Assembly (NCBI RefSeq): GCF_037975245.1
Contig: NC_092577.1
Coordinates: 26,721,398 to 26,785,397 of the forward strand
DNA length: 64,000 bases
Direction of reading: 5' to 3'
Origin: Apostichopus japonicus
Taxonomy: Eukaryota > Echinodermata > Holothuroidea > Aspidochirotida > Stichopodidae
Shown here one piece after another: positions 38,001 through 45,654 of this stretch. Each line of letters opens with the position of its first letter. Within the stretch, counting starts at the first letter, position 1. The position numbers and the translations under genes are program-made. The notes beneath the pieces were generated by a model. That model saw only the letters and a list, made by a program, of their open reading frames with translations, was not told the origin of the DNA and did not search any database.

Positions 38001-40335
38001 TCCACTAGTCTGAGTCTCATCTAGTCTCAACATATATTTCGCTCTGTCCACCAGACATGGAGCACTCTGCGCCAAGATAGACGCAAACCAACCAACTTAA
38101 ATATATACATATACACACACACACACATATATGTTGTAGTTGGCCTAGTTGGTTAGGGTGTCTGCGTACAGAGCGGGAGGCCCGGGTTTGAATCCCGGTG
38201 GAGGCTGGAAGTTTTTTCACTGTTCTTGATTTTCCAACTCATTAAAATTTTCATATTTATATATATATTTATAAATGAAAACCGTAATGAGTTGGAAAAT
38301 CAAGAACAGTGAAAAAACTTCCAGCCTCCATCGGGATTCGAACCCGGGCCTTCCGCTCTGTACGCGGACACATTAACCACTAGGCTATGGACGCTGATTG
38401 TATGTCCAGAGGTTCGAAACCGGTAAGGAAGGTCGTTATTCCACTGTAGGCGTTTATCACCTGTATTGAACAATACTAGTTCTGTTTTTGGTGACATACT
38501 TTGCCTTACTCTAGAGATCAAACATGATGCTAACCAACTTGAAATCATTTGTGATTCCTAAAGCCGGATCTCCAAAGAGCTACTGTTCTTTGAACACACT
38601 TTATGTTAATGCAATGGAGGTAAACGACAACATATACATGTATATGTTGATACTAGTTGAGACTAGTGGATCACTAGTACAGTAGTTGTAACTCGGAGTT
38701 TCACGCGTTATAGCGATCGTCAGCAACACATATTCCGTTCTGTCCACTGGACATAGAGCACTCTGCGCCAAGATAGACGCCAACCAACCAACTCTATATA
38801 TATATGTATATGTTTATATATATTTATATATATGTATATGTATATATATATATATTTAATATATATATAACGAACATTGGCTGTTTTACTTCCAATCACT
38901 TACCTAATTTAATTTAAAATGTATCTCATTTGAGATCCAGCCCTTCTCTAAATGCAGCATAGTCGTTTAACAGTTTTTCTGTTATTCCTACATTTATATA
39001 ACAGTAGGCGAATTTGAAGATCACGCAAAATTGCCGTATTTTACTGTACTTGGTGCCTGTGTGCATAGGCGTACGAGGCGGGGGGGGGGGGGCAGGGGGC
39101 AGACTGCCCCCCCAAATTTCCAGAGGACAAAAAATTTGGGCAGTCTAAGAGAAAATATATATATATATATAAATATGCAGTAGCTTGCCCAAATCTTTTT
39201 CAAATTTTTGCCTGACAATTCCATGCTTTTCTTTATTTAGCATCATGATGCCCGAATATTTTTGTGTAACACCACCTTTGTGCACCATCAATTTTTTTTT
39301 ATAACTAGTCAACTGTATACCTGGACATCCCCGACATGAGTGTATATAAGAAACATTTTCTTTTTCATGGATGGTGGGGGGGGGGGGGGAGTGCCTACAA
39401 GCCTAGAAGTACAGGTTTATCATATTCTTTGTTATATTTTATACTTTTTTGTGAGACAAATTGCAGTCTCACCCGACACAGCGACATTATACCACCTACT
39501 GTACGTGTCGTTGAACACTGTTTTTCTGGAGGTAGCTGAGTACTATGTTAAAATAATAAATACGGTAACTACTCTGTAAATAGGAGCTTAAAAATATACT
39601 GTCCTATTTTTCCCCTTCAAAGTGATGTTACCATTTTTTCTTCTTCTAATTTACCAAAGTTTTGGGGAAGTGTAAATTTCTAAAACGTGAGATTATAAAA
39701 TAAAGAATGTTTAGATGCAACTTGCAAGGCCTCAGAAGTGCCGTTTCCGGCAATCTGAGAGGCATTTTTTGCCCAAAAATTCCAACTGATGGTGGCGCTC
39801 CGCTTAGATAGTATCACGGGAACTTTCGGGCAAAAGTTTTCTGCCCCCCCAAACTGAAATGGTCCCGTACGCCTATGCCTGTGTGTAAATGAACATAGCC
39901 TCGAAAGTTCTAGGCTACTGTAGCTGCTTGTTAGAAGTACAGTAGAACTGTATTCAGGACGAGAGACAAAAATCCTGTTCTGGTTACTTTGCTTGACTAG
40001 GCATACAGCAGTAGGATAGGTAACGCAAGACCACAATAATGACAAATGTCAGATTCTTTTTTCGTTTCCGTCAAAATATGTGAATCAGTAAGTTACAAAT
40101 GTCTTACCACCTCTAGCAAAGTTTAGCCAAACCCAAGTTACAGTAGCCTACGGGTTAGTTGGCTACTGAGTATTGGGGACTAACTTTAGTCATGTCTCAA
40201 AACGAGAGTCTTAAAATTGCTCACGGCAACTGCTGTGTTATTTTATAAGAGACTTGATCTTTATTTTGTGGTACTTACCTTCCCTGATTCTAGACTTTCA
40301 CCAAATCCGATAAGCGAGTTTAGTTCCTTTATCAT
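13944..40335 (-). CDS. ELP6: ELP6-like Elongator subunit gene (7 exons recognised, spliced)
   Basis: ELP6 is a RecA-fold subunit of the ELP4-5-6 hetero-hexamer of Elongator, which supports wobble-uridine modification of tRNAs in the cytosol. The call rests on minus-strand exons whose peptides follow the known order of the ELP6 family: a start MIKELNSLIGF, then TDHQADGSFVIHHFLSTF, VSLAQSFGHYNSVAQKF, IIDDLSVLMALG, FIHYCRVTL, NVLSHQADILIQIEGLT, SGFSKDVHGQ and a C-terminus HYKILDKTVSLF ending in AVL. Exon sizes are 57, 79, 71, 140, 190 and 153 nt, then a 109-nt terminal exon. Exons 1-6 join in frame with consensus splice sites and give 230 codons. The known family length is about 265 residues, and this gene would reach about 272 with the missing small exon. 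No Walker A motif is visible, as expected for this non-catalytic family. Introns are 0.8-7.5 kb and packed with satellites and transposons. No frameshift or stop is seen in the exons, so the gene is probably functional. Confidence 0.88.
14366..14905. repeat. 25-bp minisatellite rich in CCTGCAGG
   Basis: About 20 diverged units of GCGATCCCTGCAGGATTGCA plus GTCTA. The palindrome CCTGCAGG occurs in most units. It lies in ELP6 intron 6. Confidence 0.9.
15029..15423. mobile_element. hAT MITE in the 57-bp satellite
   Basis: Termini CAGGGTTGTCCAACCTACGG and GGTTGGACAACCCTG are inverted and flanked by a perfect 8-bp duplication AACTAGAG (15021-15028, 15424-15431). The CGGCCCGCGGGCC start is typical of Charlie-like hAT MITEs. 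Inserted in one satellite unit only, so it postdates array formation. Confidence 0.9.
16319..17898 (-). mobile_element. 5-prime truncated LINE (jockey/CR1-like), copy 1
   Basis: A minus-strand non-LTR retrotransposon, 1.58 kb, starting abruptly inside the reverse transcriptase and ending in ACTAAACTAAACTAAAC repeats in place of poly-A. The target junction lies in a satellite unit, between GTAGTACTG and TTATTGTTG. The endonuclease is lost by truncation. The flanking satellite is identical around copy 2, so the pair arose by DNA duplication and not by two insertions. Confidence 0.9.
16416..17888 (-). pseudogene. Reverse transcriptase of LINE copy 1, one premature stop
   Basis: One frame from about 17888 to 16416, broken only by a TAG at 17450-17448 where KVPH is followed by RLLLRLKSMGV. 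Related proteins have lysine there (AAG), so a single A-to-T change probably made it. Before the stop: VSKASGPDAIHPYLL, CNYRPVSLTSVVCKVME and VVFLDFQKAFDKVPH. After it: SGVPQGSVLGPLLFVAYLND, the catalytic FADD in KKFADDTKLYS, and a C-terminal LVRPHLEYAVQAWNPYF and VVNEWNGLP. Active-site residues are intact, but the protein is truncated by the stop and at its N-terminus. Confidence 0.88.
18583..20162 (-). mobile_element. 5-prime truncated LINE (jockey/CR1-like), copy 2
   Basis: A second copy, 2264 bp away and identical in translated sequence and in its adjacent satellite variants (for example AGTAAACTAG and GGACCTCATATTG to its left). It is the product of a tandem segmental duplication. Confidence 0.9.
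18680..20152 (-). pseudogene. Reverse transcriptase of LINE copy 2, same premature stop
   Basis: Same frame, same TAG after KVPH (19714-19712), same 335-residue downstream and 131-residue upstream parts as copy 1. A shared private nonsense mutation shows the stop existed before the duplication. Confidence 0.88.
21592..21744 (-). CDS. ELP6: ELP6 exon 6
   Basis: A 153-nt exon of exactly 51 codons, phase 0 at both ends, with acceptor gttatccacag and donor GTATGT (21591-21586). The peptide contains GNLVSLVHNDIDVGDEDS, LSHQADILIQIEGLTSGF and KDVHGQ, matching the family sequence before its C-terminal strand. It lies immediately beyond the 57-bp satellite of intron 6. Confidence 0.88.
21745..22888. 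other. ELP6 intron 5, proximal part, AT-rich
   Basis: No recognised element. Around 21860-22110 a loose TTAGTTACAAATAATATATTTTG-like phrase recurs several times as a degenerate repeat. Confidence 0.4.
22889..23588. repeat. 53-bp minisatellite
   Basis: About 13 units of GGGAAATTACAAAGAATGAC followed by CAATGTGTACACTATCATGC and GATGTGTAGGTTT. Variants include AAAGTGTACAC and an extended TGCCTTGCGATG unit. Lies in ELP6 intron 5. Confidence 0.95.
24050..25965. repeat. 48-bp minisatellite (about 40 units)
   Basis: The unit GAAACTACAATAGCAACAGA then TATACCTTGAACACCTGACT and CATGCAAG is repeated about 40 times. On the minus strand it is open for 645 codons with a 16-residue period (SGVQGISVAIVVSLHE). 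Most unit variants change amino acids and one end has a one-base slip, so I treat it as non-coding. It sits inside ELP6 intron 5. Confidence 0.95.
26426..26615 (-). CDS. ELP6: ELP6 exon 5
   Basis: A 190-nt exon with acceptor cctcttctcag and donor GTATTT after CAG. One base completes the codon from exon 4, then 63 codons follow to phase 0. The segments PISVIIDDLSVLMALGF and AEFIHYCRVTL match the central DDLSVL strand and FIHYCR motif of ELP6, which makes this one of the most diagnostic exons. Confidence 0.88.
27100..29055 (+). mobile_element. Nested DNA transposon, family L1, copy 2
   Basis: Termini CAGGTGCGTATCCAGG and CCTGGATACGCGCCTG with a 5-bp duplication GATAT on each side (27095-27099, 29056-29060). 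Same plan as copy 1: purine tract (27150-27285), core module (27697-27797), nested L2 (27948-28385), second core module (28913-29014), 41 bp from the right end. Lies in ELP6 intron 4. Non-coding. Confidence 0.88.
27948..28385 (+). mobile_element. Nested hAT-like element, family L2, inside L1 copy 2
   Basis: Begins CAAAGGCGTAGGAGCC, ends GCCTCCTACGGGACCTACGC plus CTATG, with a perfect 8-bp duplication TGTGTAGT (27940-27947, 28386-28393). This is the most complete nested L2. A CGCGCAAAGCGCGC hairpin lies near 28020. Non-coding. Confidence 0.8.
29056..30535. other. ELP6 intron 4 segment with recurring GGTGTCCT / TAACGTACGTTA motifs
   Basis: No transposon or gene recognised. The palindromes TAACGTACGTTA or TAACATATGTTA and the octamer GGTGTCCT (or its complement) recur together at 29320-29365, 29548-29573, 29714-29750, 29896-29949, 30109-30131 and 30276-30300, with unrelated DNA between. 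See findings. Confidence 0.7.
30536..30770. repeat. 61-bp tandem repeat, about 4 units
   Basis: Near-identical units of GGTGACCTGTTTAGTTAATA followed by CTCAGGGATATTGGTCACTT and CTCCTGCTTATTATCACCCCT. The unit contains the inverted pair GGTGACC/GGTCACT. A (GT)(AT) tract precedes it. Confidence 0.95.
31110..31249 (-). CDS. ELP6: ELP6 exon 4
   Basis: A 140-nt exon with acceptor gtttctttcag and donor GTAAGG (31109-31104). It starts in phase 0 and leaves two bases. The peptide includes GTHIATAKGKGQLSHLDGLS, corresponding to the GQL-x-LEGL segment of the family. The rest of the exon is variable, as this part is between species. Confidence 0.83.
32062..32132 (-). CDS. ELP6: ELP6 exon 3
   Basis: A 71-nt exon between an acceptor ctctctag and a donor GTGAGT (32061-32056). 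It completes the split codon from exon 2 and ends in phase 0. The peptide includes KVIFVSLAQSFGHYNSVAQK, matching the hydrophobic strand and QSF-HY segment that is well conserved in ELP6. Confidence 0.87.
32143..32600. repeat. 35-bp minisatellite
   Basis: About 13 units of CTAAGGAAAGAAATGGAATT followed by TATTAGTGTACGTAA, starting 10 bp upstream of ELP6 exon 3 on the intron 2 side. Its nearness to the acceptor of exon 3 could affect branch-point choice. Confidence 0.95.
33126..35324 (+). mobile_element. Nested DNA transposon, family L1, copy 3
   Basis: Right terminus CCTGGATACGTGCCTG; left terminus altered to AAGGTGCGTATCCAGG. A 5-bp duplication TTTAC flanks it (33121-33125, 35325-35329). 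Contains the purine tract, a duplicated core module (33678-33760 partial, 33761-33856), L2 with a deleted left end, an L3 MITE (34260-34636) and a further core (35181-35282). Lies in ELP6 intron 2. Confidence 0.87.
34260..34636 (+). mobile_element. hAT MITE, family L3, nested in L1 copy 3
   Basis: Termini CAGTGGCGGAGCGTCC and TAGCTCCGCCACTG with a perfect 8-bp duplication CCGCCGCG (34252-34259, 34637-34644). Core module at 34473-34573, 63 bp from the right end. Same insertion point as in L1 copies 4, 5 and 6. Confidence 0.9.
35325..36790. other. ELP6 intron 1/2 region, nothing recognised except exon 2
   Basis: Apart from ELP6 exon 2 (35534-35612) there is AT-rich DNA with no recognisable repeat or gene. 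Confidence 0.4.
35534..35612 (-). CDS. ELP6: ELP6 exon 2
   Basis: A 79-nt exon with acceptor tttcatttcag just upstream and donor GTAAGT at 35533-35528. It begins in phase 0 and ends with one extra base. The peptide GQFILVTDHQADGSFVIHHF contains the DGSF-HHFL signature of the ELP6 RecA-fold beta strand, at the place where related ATPases carry their P-loop. Confidence 0.88.
36838..37421 (+). pseudogene. Penelope-like GIY-YIG endonuclease fragment
   Basis: The translation VIYILYCVLCKEGNYVGETC contains the IYxI...NYVGET form of the GIY-YIG nuclease that ends Penelope-like reverse transcriptases. After an in-frame TAA it continues RFNNHKKCFHDNF, then FSVSEHFNLHSHSLKYLK and KEIDWIFVLSF, the usual downstream histidine-rich and W-IF segments. 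No reverse transcriptase lies upstream. The tail (37393-37419) carries a hammerhead-like core. A 5-prime truncated, dead copy in ELP6 intron 1. Confidence 0.8.
37393..37419 (+). ncRNA. Hammerhead-ribozyme-like core at the Penelope 3-prime end
   Basis: CTGATGA, one A, a six-pair stem GGTCCC/GGGACC with an AGA loop, then GAAA. This is the layout of the hammerhead core with helix II, except for one extra A. Penelope-like elements are known to carry such motifs. I cannot see convincing helices I and III, so activity is doubtful. Confidence 0.45.
37717..37795 (-). repeat. tRNA-derived SINE head (diverged)
   Basis: On the minus strand an A box TAGCCTAGTAGTTAG and a degraded B box GGGTACGAACC. Related to the two copies at 38137 and 38321, with shared downstream sequence (CAGTGGAATTACGACC) on its 5-prime side. 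Confidence 0.6.
37863..37940. repeat. Empty-site paralogue of the hAT insertion at 39064
   Basis: AACAGTAGGCGAATTTG, TTGCCGTATT and GTGCCTGGGTATAAATGAAC read through here without interruption. The same sequence around 39003-39063 and 39878-39901 is split by an 814-bp element. Confidence 0.8.
38137..38245 (+). repeat. tRNA-derived SINE head
   Basis: A box TGGCCTAGTTGG (38141) and B box GGGTTTGAATCCC (38184) are spaced as in a tRNA gene, giving an internal Pol III promoter, followed by a non-tRNA tail ending GATTTTCCAACTCATTA. No discriminator/CCA-ready acceptor stem is seen, so it is a SINE and not a tRNA gene. Confidence 0.7.
38283..38390 (-). repeat. tRNA-derived SINE head, inverted partner
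   Basis: Minus-strand A box TAGCCTAGTGG and B box GGGTTCGAATCC. It forms a long near-perfect inverted repeat with 38137-38240, separated by about 45 bp of AT-rich DNA. Confidence 0.7.
39064..39877. mobile_element. hAT-like element with CATAGGCGTACGAGG termini
   Basis: Left CATAGGCGTACGAGG and right CCCGTACGCCTATG are inverted, with a perfect 8-bp duplication CCTGTGTG (39056-39063, 39878-39885). Contains a truncated core module at 39727-39812, 65 bp from the right end. A paralogous empty site exists at 37863-37940. Non-coding. Confidence 0.9.
40279..40335 (-). CDS. ELP6: ELP6 exon 1 (start codon, 19 codons)
   Basis: On the minus strand the ATG is at 40335-40333. It is followed by 19 codons encoding MIKELNSLIGFGESLESGK and a donor GTAAGT at 40278-40273, phase 0. 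The start peptide resembles the short N-terminus of animal ELP6 proteins, which also begin with a few residues followed by an ELN motif. A GAATCAGGGAAG exon end before GTAAGT is a strong splice context. Confidence 0.85.
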
Positions 40336-40719
40336 TGCGAATTTGAGACGAACTTGAATGCTATATGCTTATGAATGAGTAACATGCAGAGATGATTTAT
40401 AGCATTGGTACTAGATCCACGATTTCTTCATTTGAAGAGACCCGATGGTCAGGGTTACCACTGCAGTTGTACATGCGTTATTATATTTCGTGTAGCCTAT
40501 TTTCAATAGGCCCATGTATGGTTTTCAAATCAATAGCTGGAGGTGAAATAAGTTTAATTTTGGAGTGGCTAATACTTAAGTATGTTAGTACATAAACAAT
40601 TCTGTGGTACCGTTTAGTAGGAAGAGACAGTTACTTAGAGAAATTTGATGTCAAAATTAGCAGATTCTTACTGACCAGAAACGTGGTGCATAAAGGCCAT
40701 GAACGCAAAACCCACCGTG

Positions 40720-40727
40720 TGACGTCA
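40720..40727. promoter_or_regulatory. CRE-like palindrome upstream of ELP6
   Basis: A perfect TGACGTCA lies 385 bp upstream of the ELP6 start codon (the gene runs leftward). CREB/ATF proteins bind this octamer in animals. The distance fits a promoter-proximal site, but the transcription start is unknown and a single 8-mer can occur by chance. Confidence 0.3.
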
Positions 40728-41860
40728 TTGTGCGGAGTTGACCGCGAAACTATAACAATGAACTTTTCATGTACATCTCGTAAGAAAGTGAACCTTTTAT
40801 TAACTGTTTGCAGTTAGTTTCCAGTCAGTGGATGTAATATAAATCGAATCCACGAAATATTAACCGTTGGGTATGTCTCAGTCTCACTGCCATAATGTAT
40901 GGCTTTCAGAAAGTCACAACTCCACAAACTGCAGACACACAAGCGATAAATGACGCACGATAGATTCCATATTTCATATATTAGTTTCAAAAGTTAAAAC
41001 TTGAGAAAACTTTTACTGTCTCAGTACAATATATACATGCCTACAATACACATCGTTCTTACATGTTAGTGTGCATATACTAACTTAGCTCCGTGAATAG
41101 TGTCGTGTCGTTGGTTCTGCTAAAGAGAACTAAGTCAGGGCCTATTGTGTAGCAGTGTACAAACTCTCTTATGTAACATGATCTTTTCCCCTGTCACATA
41201 TGGGGTAAATCACGGCTGAAGATAAACAATTGAGTATGCACATTAGAATAACAAGGCAATTGTGACTAATGATGAGGCATATATATAAAATTTTAAAAAA
41301 TGGGATTGAGACAACCTTAAGATGGCCTCTGCGTATACTATACTTCCTATACGTTTTTGTATAGAAGTCGGCGCTGAACGTGAATCTTCTCCTGCAGACG
41401 GTGGGAAACCTTTTACAAAATTAATCCAAAGCATGCGATGTCTTTCGTCGGTTTGATGACGTAAAGAAACTTAAATTTCGGTTTCCAGATGTGTTTTTGC
41501 AACCTCCTACTTCACAATTCGTTATGCATTTTGATAATAACAGTATGACAGAGTGTCGTATCGGCCTAGTGTTAATGCCGAAGGAAATAGCTTGACCGAA
41601 AATGTTCACCTCACCGACTCTAGAGACCGTATAGTAGGATTGTCACGTGAGCGCTTAGGACTTTTAGCGAAAAGCATAGGCGTAGGAGGCGGGGGGCTGG
41701 GGGCTGCAGCCCCGCCCCCAACCATATTTTTTGGTGAAAATTCGGGCAATTTGCTGAGAATTTTTCGGGCATCTACTGGAAGAATAATAATTTGCAATGT
41801 GTTTTTCAAATTTTTTGGTGAAAGTTTGGGCAATATGCTGAGAATTTTTCGGGCACCTAC

Positions 41861-42256
41861 CAGTGGCGGAGCGTCCATACAGTCAGAGGGGCGGATGCCC
41901 CCCTGACGGACTCAAATGGACTGCTGGTGCCCTTTTCAGCTTTTTACCACTTTTTACTTATTCGCGATTATTGACTTTTTTATTGCGCTCTCAAATACCT
42001 ATTGACATTTGTCACATTTTGTTGGTGCAATTTTCTGACAAATGCTGATGACACCAATTTATTCTTCGATTATCTGCAAATTAGCAAGGCCTGGAATGAG
42101 TCATTTCCGGCGATCTAGGGAGTATCTTTACTCCAAAAATTGCTGTACGCTTCGCGCCAACTTGTGGTGGCGCTCCGCTTAGATAGTGTCGAAAGCGCCC
42201 CTACAAACCATTCTCCCCCCCCCGTCCACTGACCAATACCCCTAGCTCCGCCACTG
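41861..42256 (+). mobile_element. hAT MITE, family L3, in the free-standing L2
   Basis: Termini CAGTGGCGGAGCGTCC and TAGCTCCGCCACTG; duplication GCACCTAC / GCACCTGC (7 of 8). Core module at 42085-42187. The insertion site differs from the CCGCCGCG site of the other L3 copies, so it is an independent transposition. Confidence 0.87.
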
Positions 42257-42628
42257 GCACCTGCTGAAAGAAGAATAATTTTGCAATGAATTTTTCAATG
42301 GTTAAACTTATATTATTGTTATTATCATTGTGGTTGTAACAACTTCCCCAATAATTATAACCAATGTGGAAGGGTAATAACACGGAAAATGATTGTACGT
42401 TATTGGCATGTGATGTAATAACGGGGGTTGGTGGTGTGGGTGTTGTATTTTGCACTTTCTTTGTTTCAAAGGGACCAGACCAGAAAAGTATCAACTTATT
42501 TCTGGTTCCTCTACTTCCATCTCACATATATATTATTTCAATACTCTATATTTACTGTTTACTGTATTTGATACCATCTATATTTATCCTAAACTGTTCA
42601 AAATGTAAAATAATGGAATGTAGAAATA

Positions 42629-42652
42629 AATTCAATTCAATTCAATTCAATT
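42629..42652. repeat. (AATTC)n microsatellite
   Basis: Five units of AATTC followed by an A-run. Confidence 0.9.
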
Positions 42653-43298
42653 AAAAAAAAATAACCGATGAATACCTATGTGATATGCACATCTACAAAA
42701 GGAACCTGCGCGGAGCGCGAAAAATTTTGGTTATATTTTTCGGGCAAGTCGTTACAGCTCCCCCCCCCCCCCCCAATCAAATGAGGCTCCCACGCCTACG
42801 GCGAAAAATAATATAATGTGTCATACCAATCCCATCGACAATCGCTGGAATCTGGGAACTTCTTAATAATTGACGATTCAACAAAAATGGATTAAATGGA
42901 AAAGAAAAGATGGACCGCGAAGGTAAATGAAATCTTCCACCAGGGGATCAGATTACGTTTTAGCGGATACGGATGGAGAAAGGCGAATGGAAAACCTTTC
43001 AAGTTTGAATAGTAGAAGCCTTGGCCACTCACGCATCGGCTCAAAATTTACCGAGGTTCTTCCCTTACTTTTCTAATTATCTGTGTCCCATTTATTTGCT
43101 CCAGTCCTGTTACTACTGTACCGACTCGATATATCCTCGTTTAACATTCCCATCCCAGCCTTTCCAGTCATCACCAATGTTCTTTTTTTTGCGCCACAAT
43201 ATTGTGTCGTATTTTACGTTTAGTATAAGTGACTACATCGATTTGTTTCCTTCAATGTTTCGCAATTCCTATATATCCAGTTGGATTGACTTTCTATT

Positions 43299-45497
43299 CA
43301 GGTGCGTATCCAGGGGGGGGGCGTTGGGGGCGCGCGCCCCCCGGGTAAGAAAAAGAGGAGAGAAAAAAAAAGGGAAGAAAAAAGGAAAAAAGAGGGGAAA
43401 AAAGAGGAGGAGGAGAGGAAGGAAGGGAAAAGAAAAAGAAAAAAGAGAGAAAAAGGAGAAAAGGAGGGAGTAAAAGAAAAACGCGAAGAGAAAGAGGAAC
43501 AGTGACATCATTACAACGCTGAAGGGTAGCCAGTGACGGATCAATGATTTCGTAAAAGTGTGACTCATCCTACCCCTTACACCGACAACTCCATTTTTTG
43601 ACGTTTTCATTTTCCTCTCTCACTAATGATCTATATATATACTATATATGGTCTATCATAACGCGTGTGTAGAATTGTGCTATGAAACCAACTGTGGCTA
43701 GTCTCGAACTCGACCGTGTCGTCGGGGAACATGACGATTTTTGGGATGGGGGCGACCGCCCACCCCCCCCCCCCCATTCAGCATTTTTTTAAATGATATC
43801 GCTAAGTAATTTCAAAATAGAAAGTGCTTAGATGCAACTTACAAGGCCTGGGAAGTGTCATTTCCAGCGATCTGGAAGACATTTTCGGCCAAAATTTGCT
43901 TGTACGCTTCGCGCTAACAAATGGTCCTGGGTAGTGCCATTTCCAGCGATCTGGGAGGCATTTTCGGCCAAAATTTTCTTGAACGCTTCGCGCCAACCTA
44001 TGGTGGCTCTACGCTTAGATAGTTTGCCTACAGGCTTCGCCCCTCCCTTGGCAAATTCCTCGCTACGCGCCTGTTCGAATTTGTAACGCAAACAGCAGAT
44101 ATCACATCATATCAGTGAGCATGAAAATGGCGTTCCAGGATGAAAATCCTCAAAACTGTCCGACCTGCCTGAAAAAATAACCAAAAATTTTCGCGCGCGA
44201 AGCGCGCGTTCAACGTGTTCATGTCAATATCATATAAGCAAGCATCGGCTATTACATCGCATGCCATCATGTATCGTACGGTCCGTTCAAATTGCGCAGT
44301 ATACCGCGGGATGCTAATATAAACAACGACATATCTCATGTAGATGTATAAAAAGCATGGAGGTCCAATTATGTCAAAATTCTCTTTTACATTAGTAATG
44401 GTGAATTAGGGGCTGCACCCCCGCCGCGCAGTGGCGGAGCGTCCATACGGTCAGGGGCGGATGCCCCCCCCCCCCCGACGGACTCAAATGGACTGCTGGA
44501 GCCTTTTTCAGCTCTTTACCACTTTTTACTTATTCTAGATTATTGACTTTTTTATTGCGCTCTCATCTACTTATTGACATTTGTCACATTTTGTTGGTGT
44601 AATTTGGCGATGACACCTTATTCTTCGTTTATCTGCAAATTAGCCAGGCCCGGAAAGGGTCATTTCCGGCGATCTAGGGAGTATCTTTACTCAAAAATTT
44701 TCTGTACGCTACGCGCCAACCAGTGGTGGCGCTCCGCTTAGATAGTGTCGAAAGCGCTCCCTACAGACCATTCTCGCCACTCCTGACCAATACCCCTAGC
44801 TCCGCCACTGCCGCCGCGCCTCCTACGCCTATGTGTGTAGTGTTCGGTTTCAGAAATATCTGCTATTTTTTCATTTCCTTCAACCAAGTTTTATAATAGT
44901 CGTTATAAGAGGTTTTAATGTTTGTACACCAATAAATTAACTGTGTCGGAATTTTCGAAAATTTCTGACCAGCATTCTGCATCACACTTCCCTCTACTCG
45001 TGCAATTTTGACCGGTCTGTTAGGGGTTCAAGGAAGTTTTTCTATATTGGTTGTCCATAGATGAAACTTTGTACAACATTATGGGTATGTTTTCAAGTGA
45101 GTTTATTCACGAGAAATGTGAAGTTTCAAATTCTGAACAAATATGGGGCTTAAAACCTTGAAAAGTGGGGCTGACGGGTATTGAGGGCCGCGACGTAGAA
45201 TCACCTACAAAAGCAAAGACCCACAGGATATGCGATCAGGTCGAACATGACCTGTGCCGGGTTGACAATCTTCAAAAAGGTTATGGATGGAAAAAAAAAC
45301 TTTTAGGAAATACTTGGTTCTCAGGCAAAAAGTGTACATCTGGTTGGTCATTTCAAGCCCGAGAAGTGCCGTTTCCGGTGATCTGGGGGGTATCAAAATA
45401 AGAAATTTTCTTGTACGCTGCGCGCCAACCGATGGTGGCCCTCCGCTTAGATAGTAATTCGCGCCCCCCGGGTTTGAAAATCCTGGATACGCGCCTG
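43299..45497 (+). mobile_element. Nested DNA transposon, family L1, copy 4
   Basis: Termini CAGGTGCGTATCCAGG and CCTGGATACGCGCCTG with a 5-bp duplication CTATT (43294-43298, 45498-45502). Contains the purine tract, a duplicated core (43843-43925 partial, 43926-44022), an internal right-terminus-like CCTCGCTACGCGCCTG ending at 44073, an L3 MITE (44429-44810) and a terminal core (45357-45455). Non-coding. Confidence 0.9.
44429..44810 (+). mobile_element. hAT MITE, family L3, nested in L1 copy 4
   Basis: Same termini and perfect CCGCCGCG duplication (44421-44428, 44811-44818) as in L1 copy 3, with core at 44646-44747. Confidence 0.9.
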
Positions 45498-45654
45498 CTA
45501 TTTATTCACTTTTTCCCTCCGTTTTTCCCTCACTTTTCAAACAGATACATCGTGTTTTCATCATTTTCATCCTGCGTATTCTGCGCATACCATAATGTTG
45601 AGCCCTACAACTTCACAAGAGACATTTTTGCTATCATTCAATGGCCACCGATTT

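Larger units (their letters stand above)
41675..42800 (-). mobile_element. Free-standing L2 hAT-like element carrying an L3 MITE
   Basis: Begins CATAGGCGTAGGAGGC and ends CCCACGCCTACG. Flanks GCGAAAAG (41667-41674) and GCGAAAAA (42801-42808) agree at 7 of 8. It is the L2 family in the opposite orientation to the nested copies: its right part reads as the reverse complement of their left part. An internal segment around CGGGCAATTTGCTGAGAA is duplicated. An L3 MITE is inserted at 41861-42256. Confidence 0.85.

Noticed and set aside
38137-38207. Possible tRNA gene
   Set aside because: A and B boxes are present but no closed acceptor stem, and related copies with tails lie next to it, so it is a SINE head.
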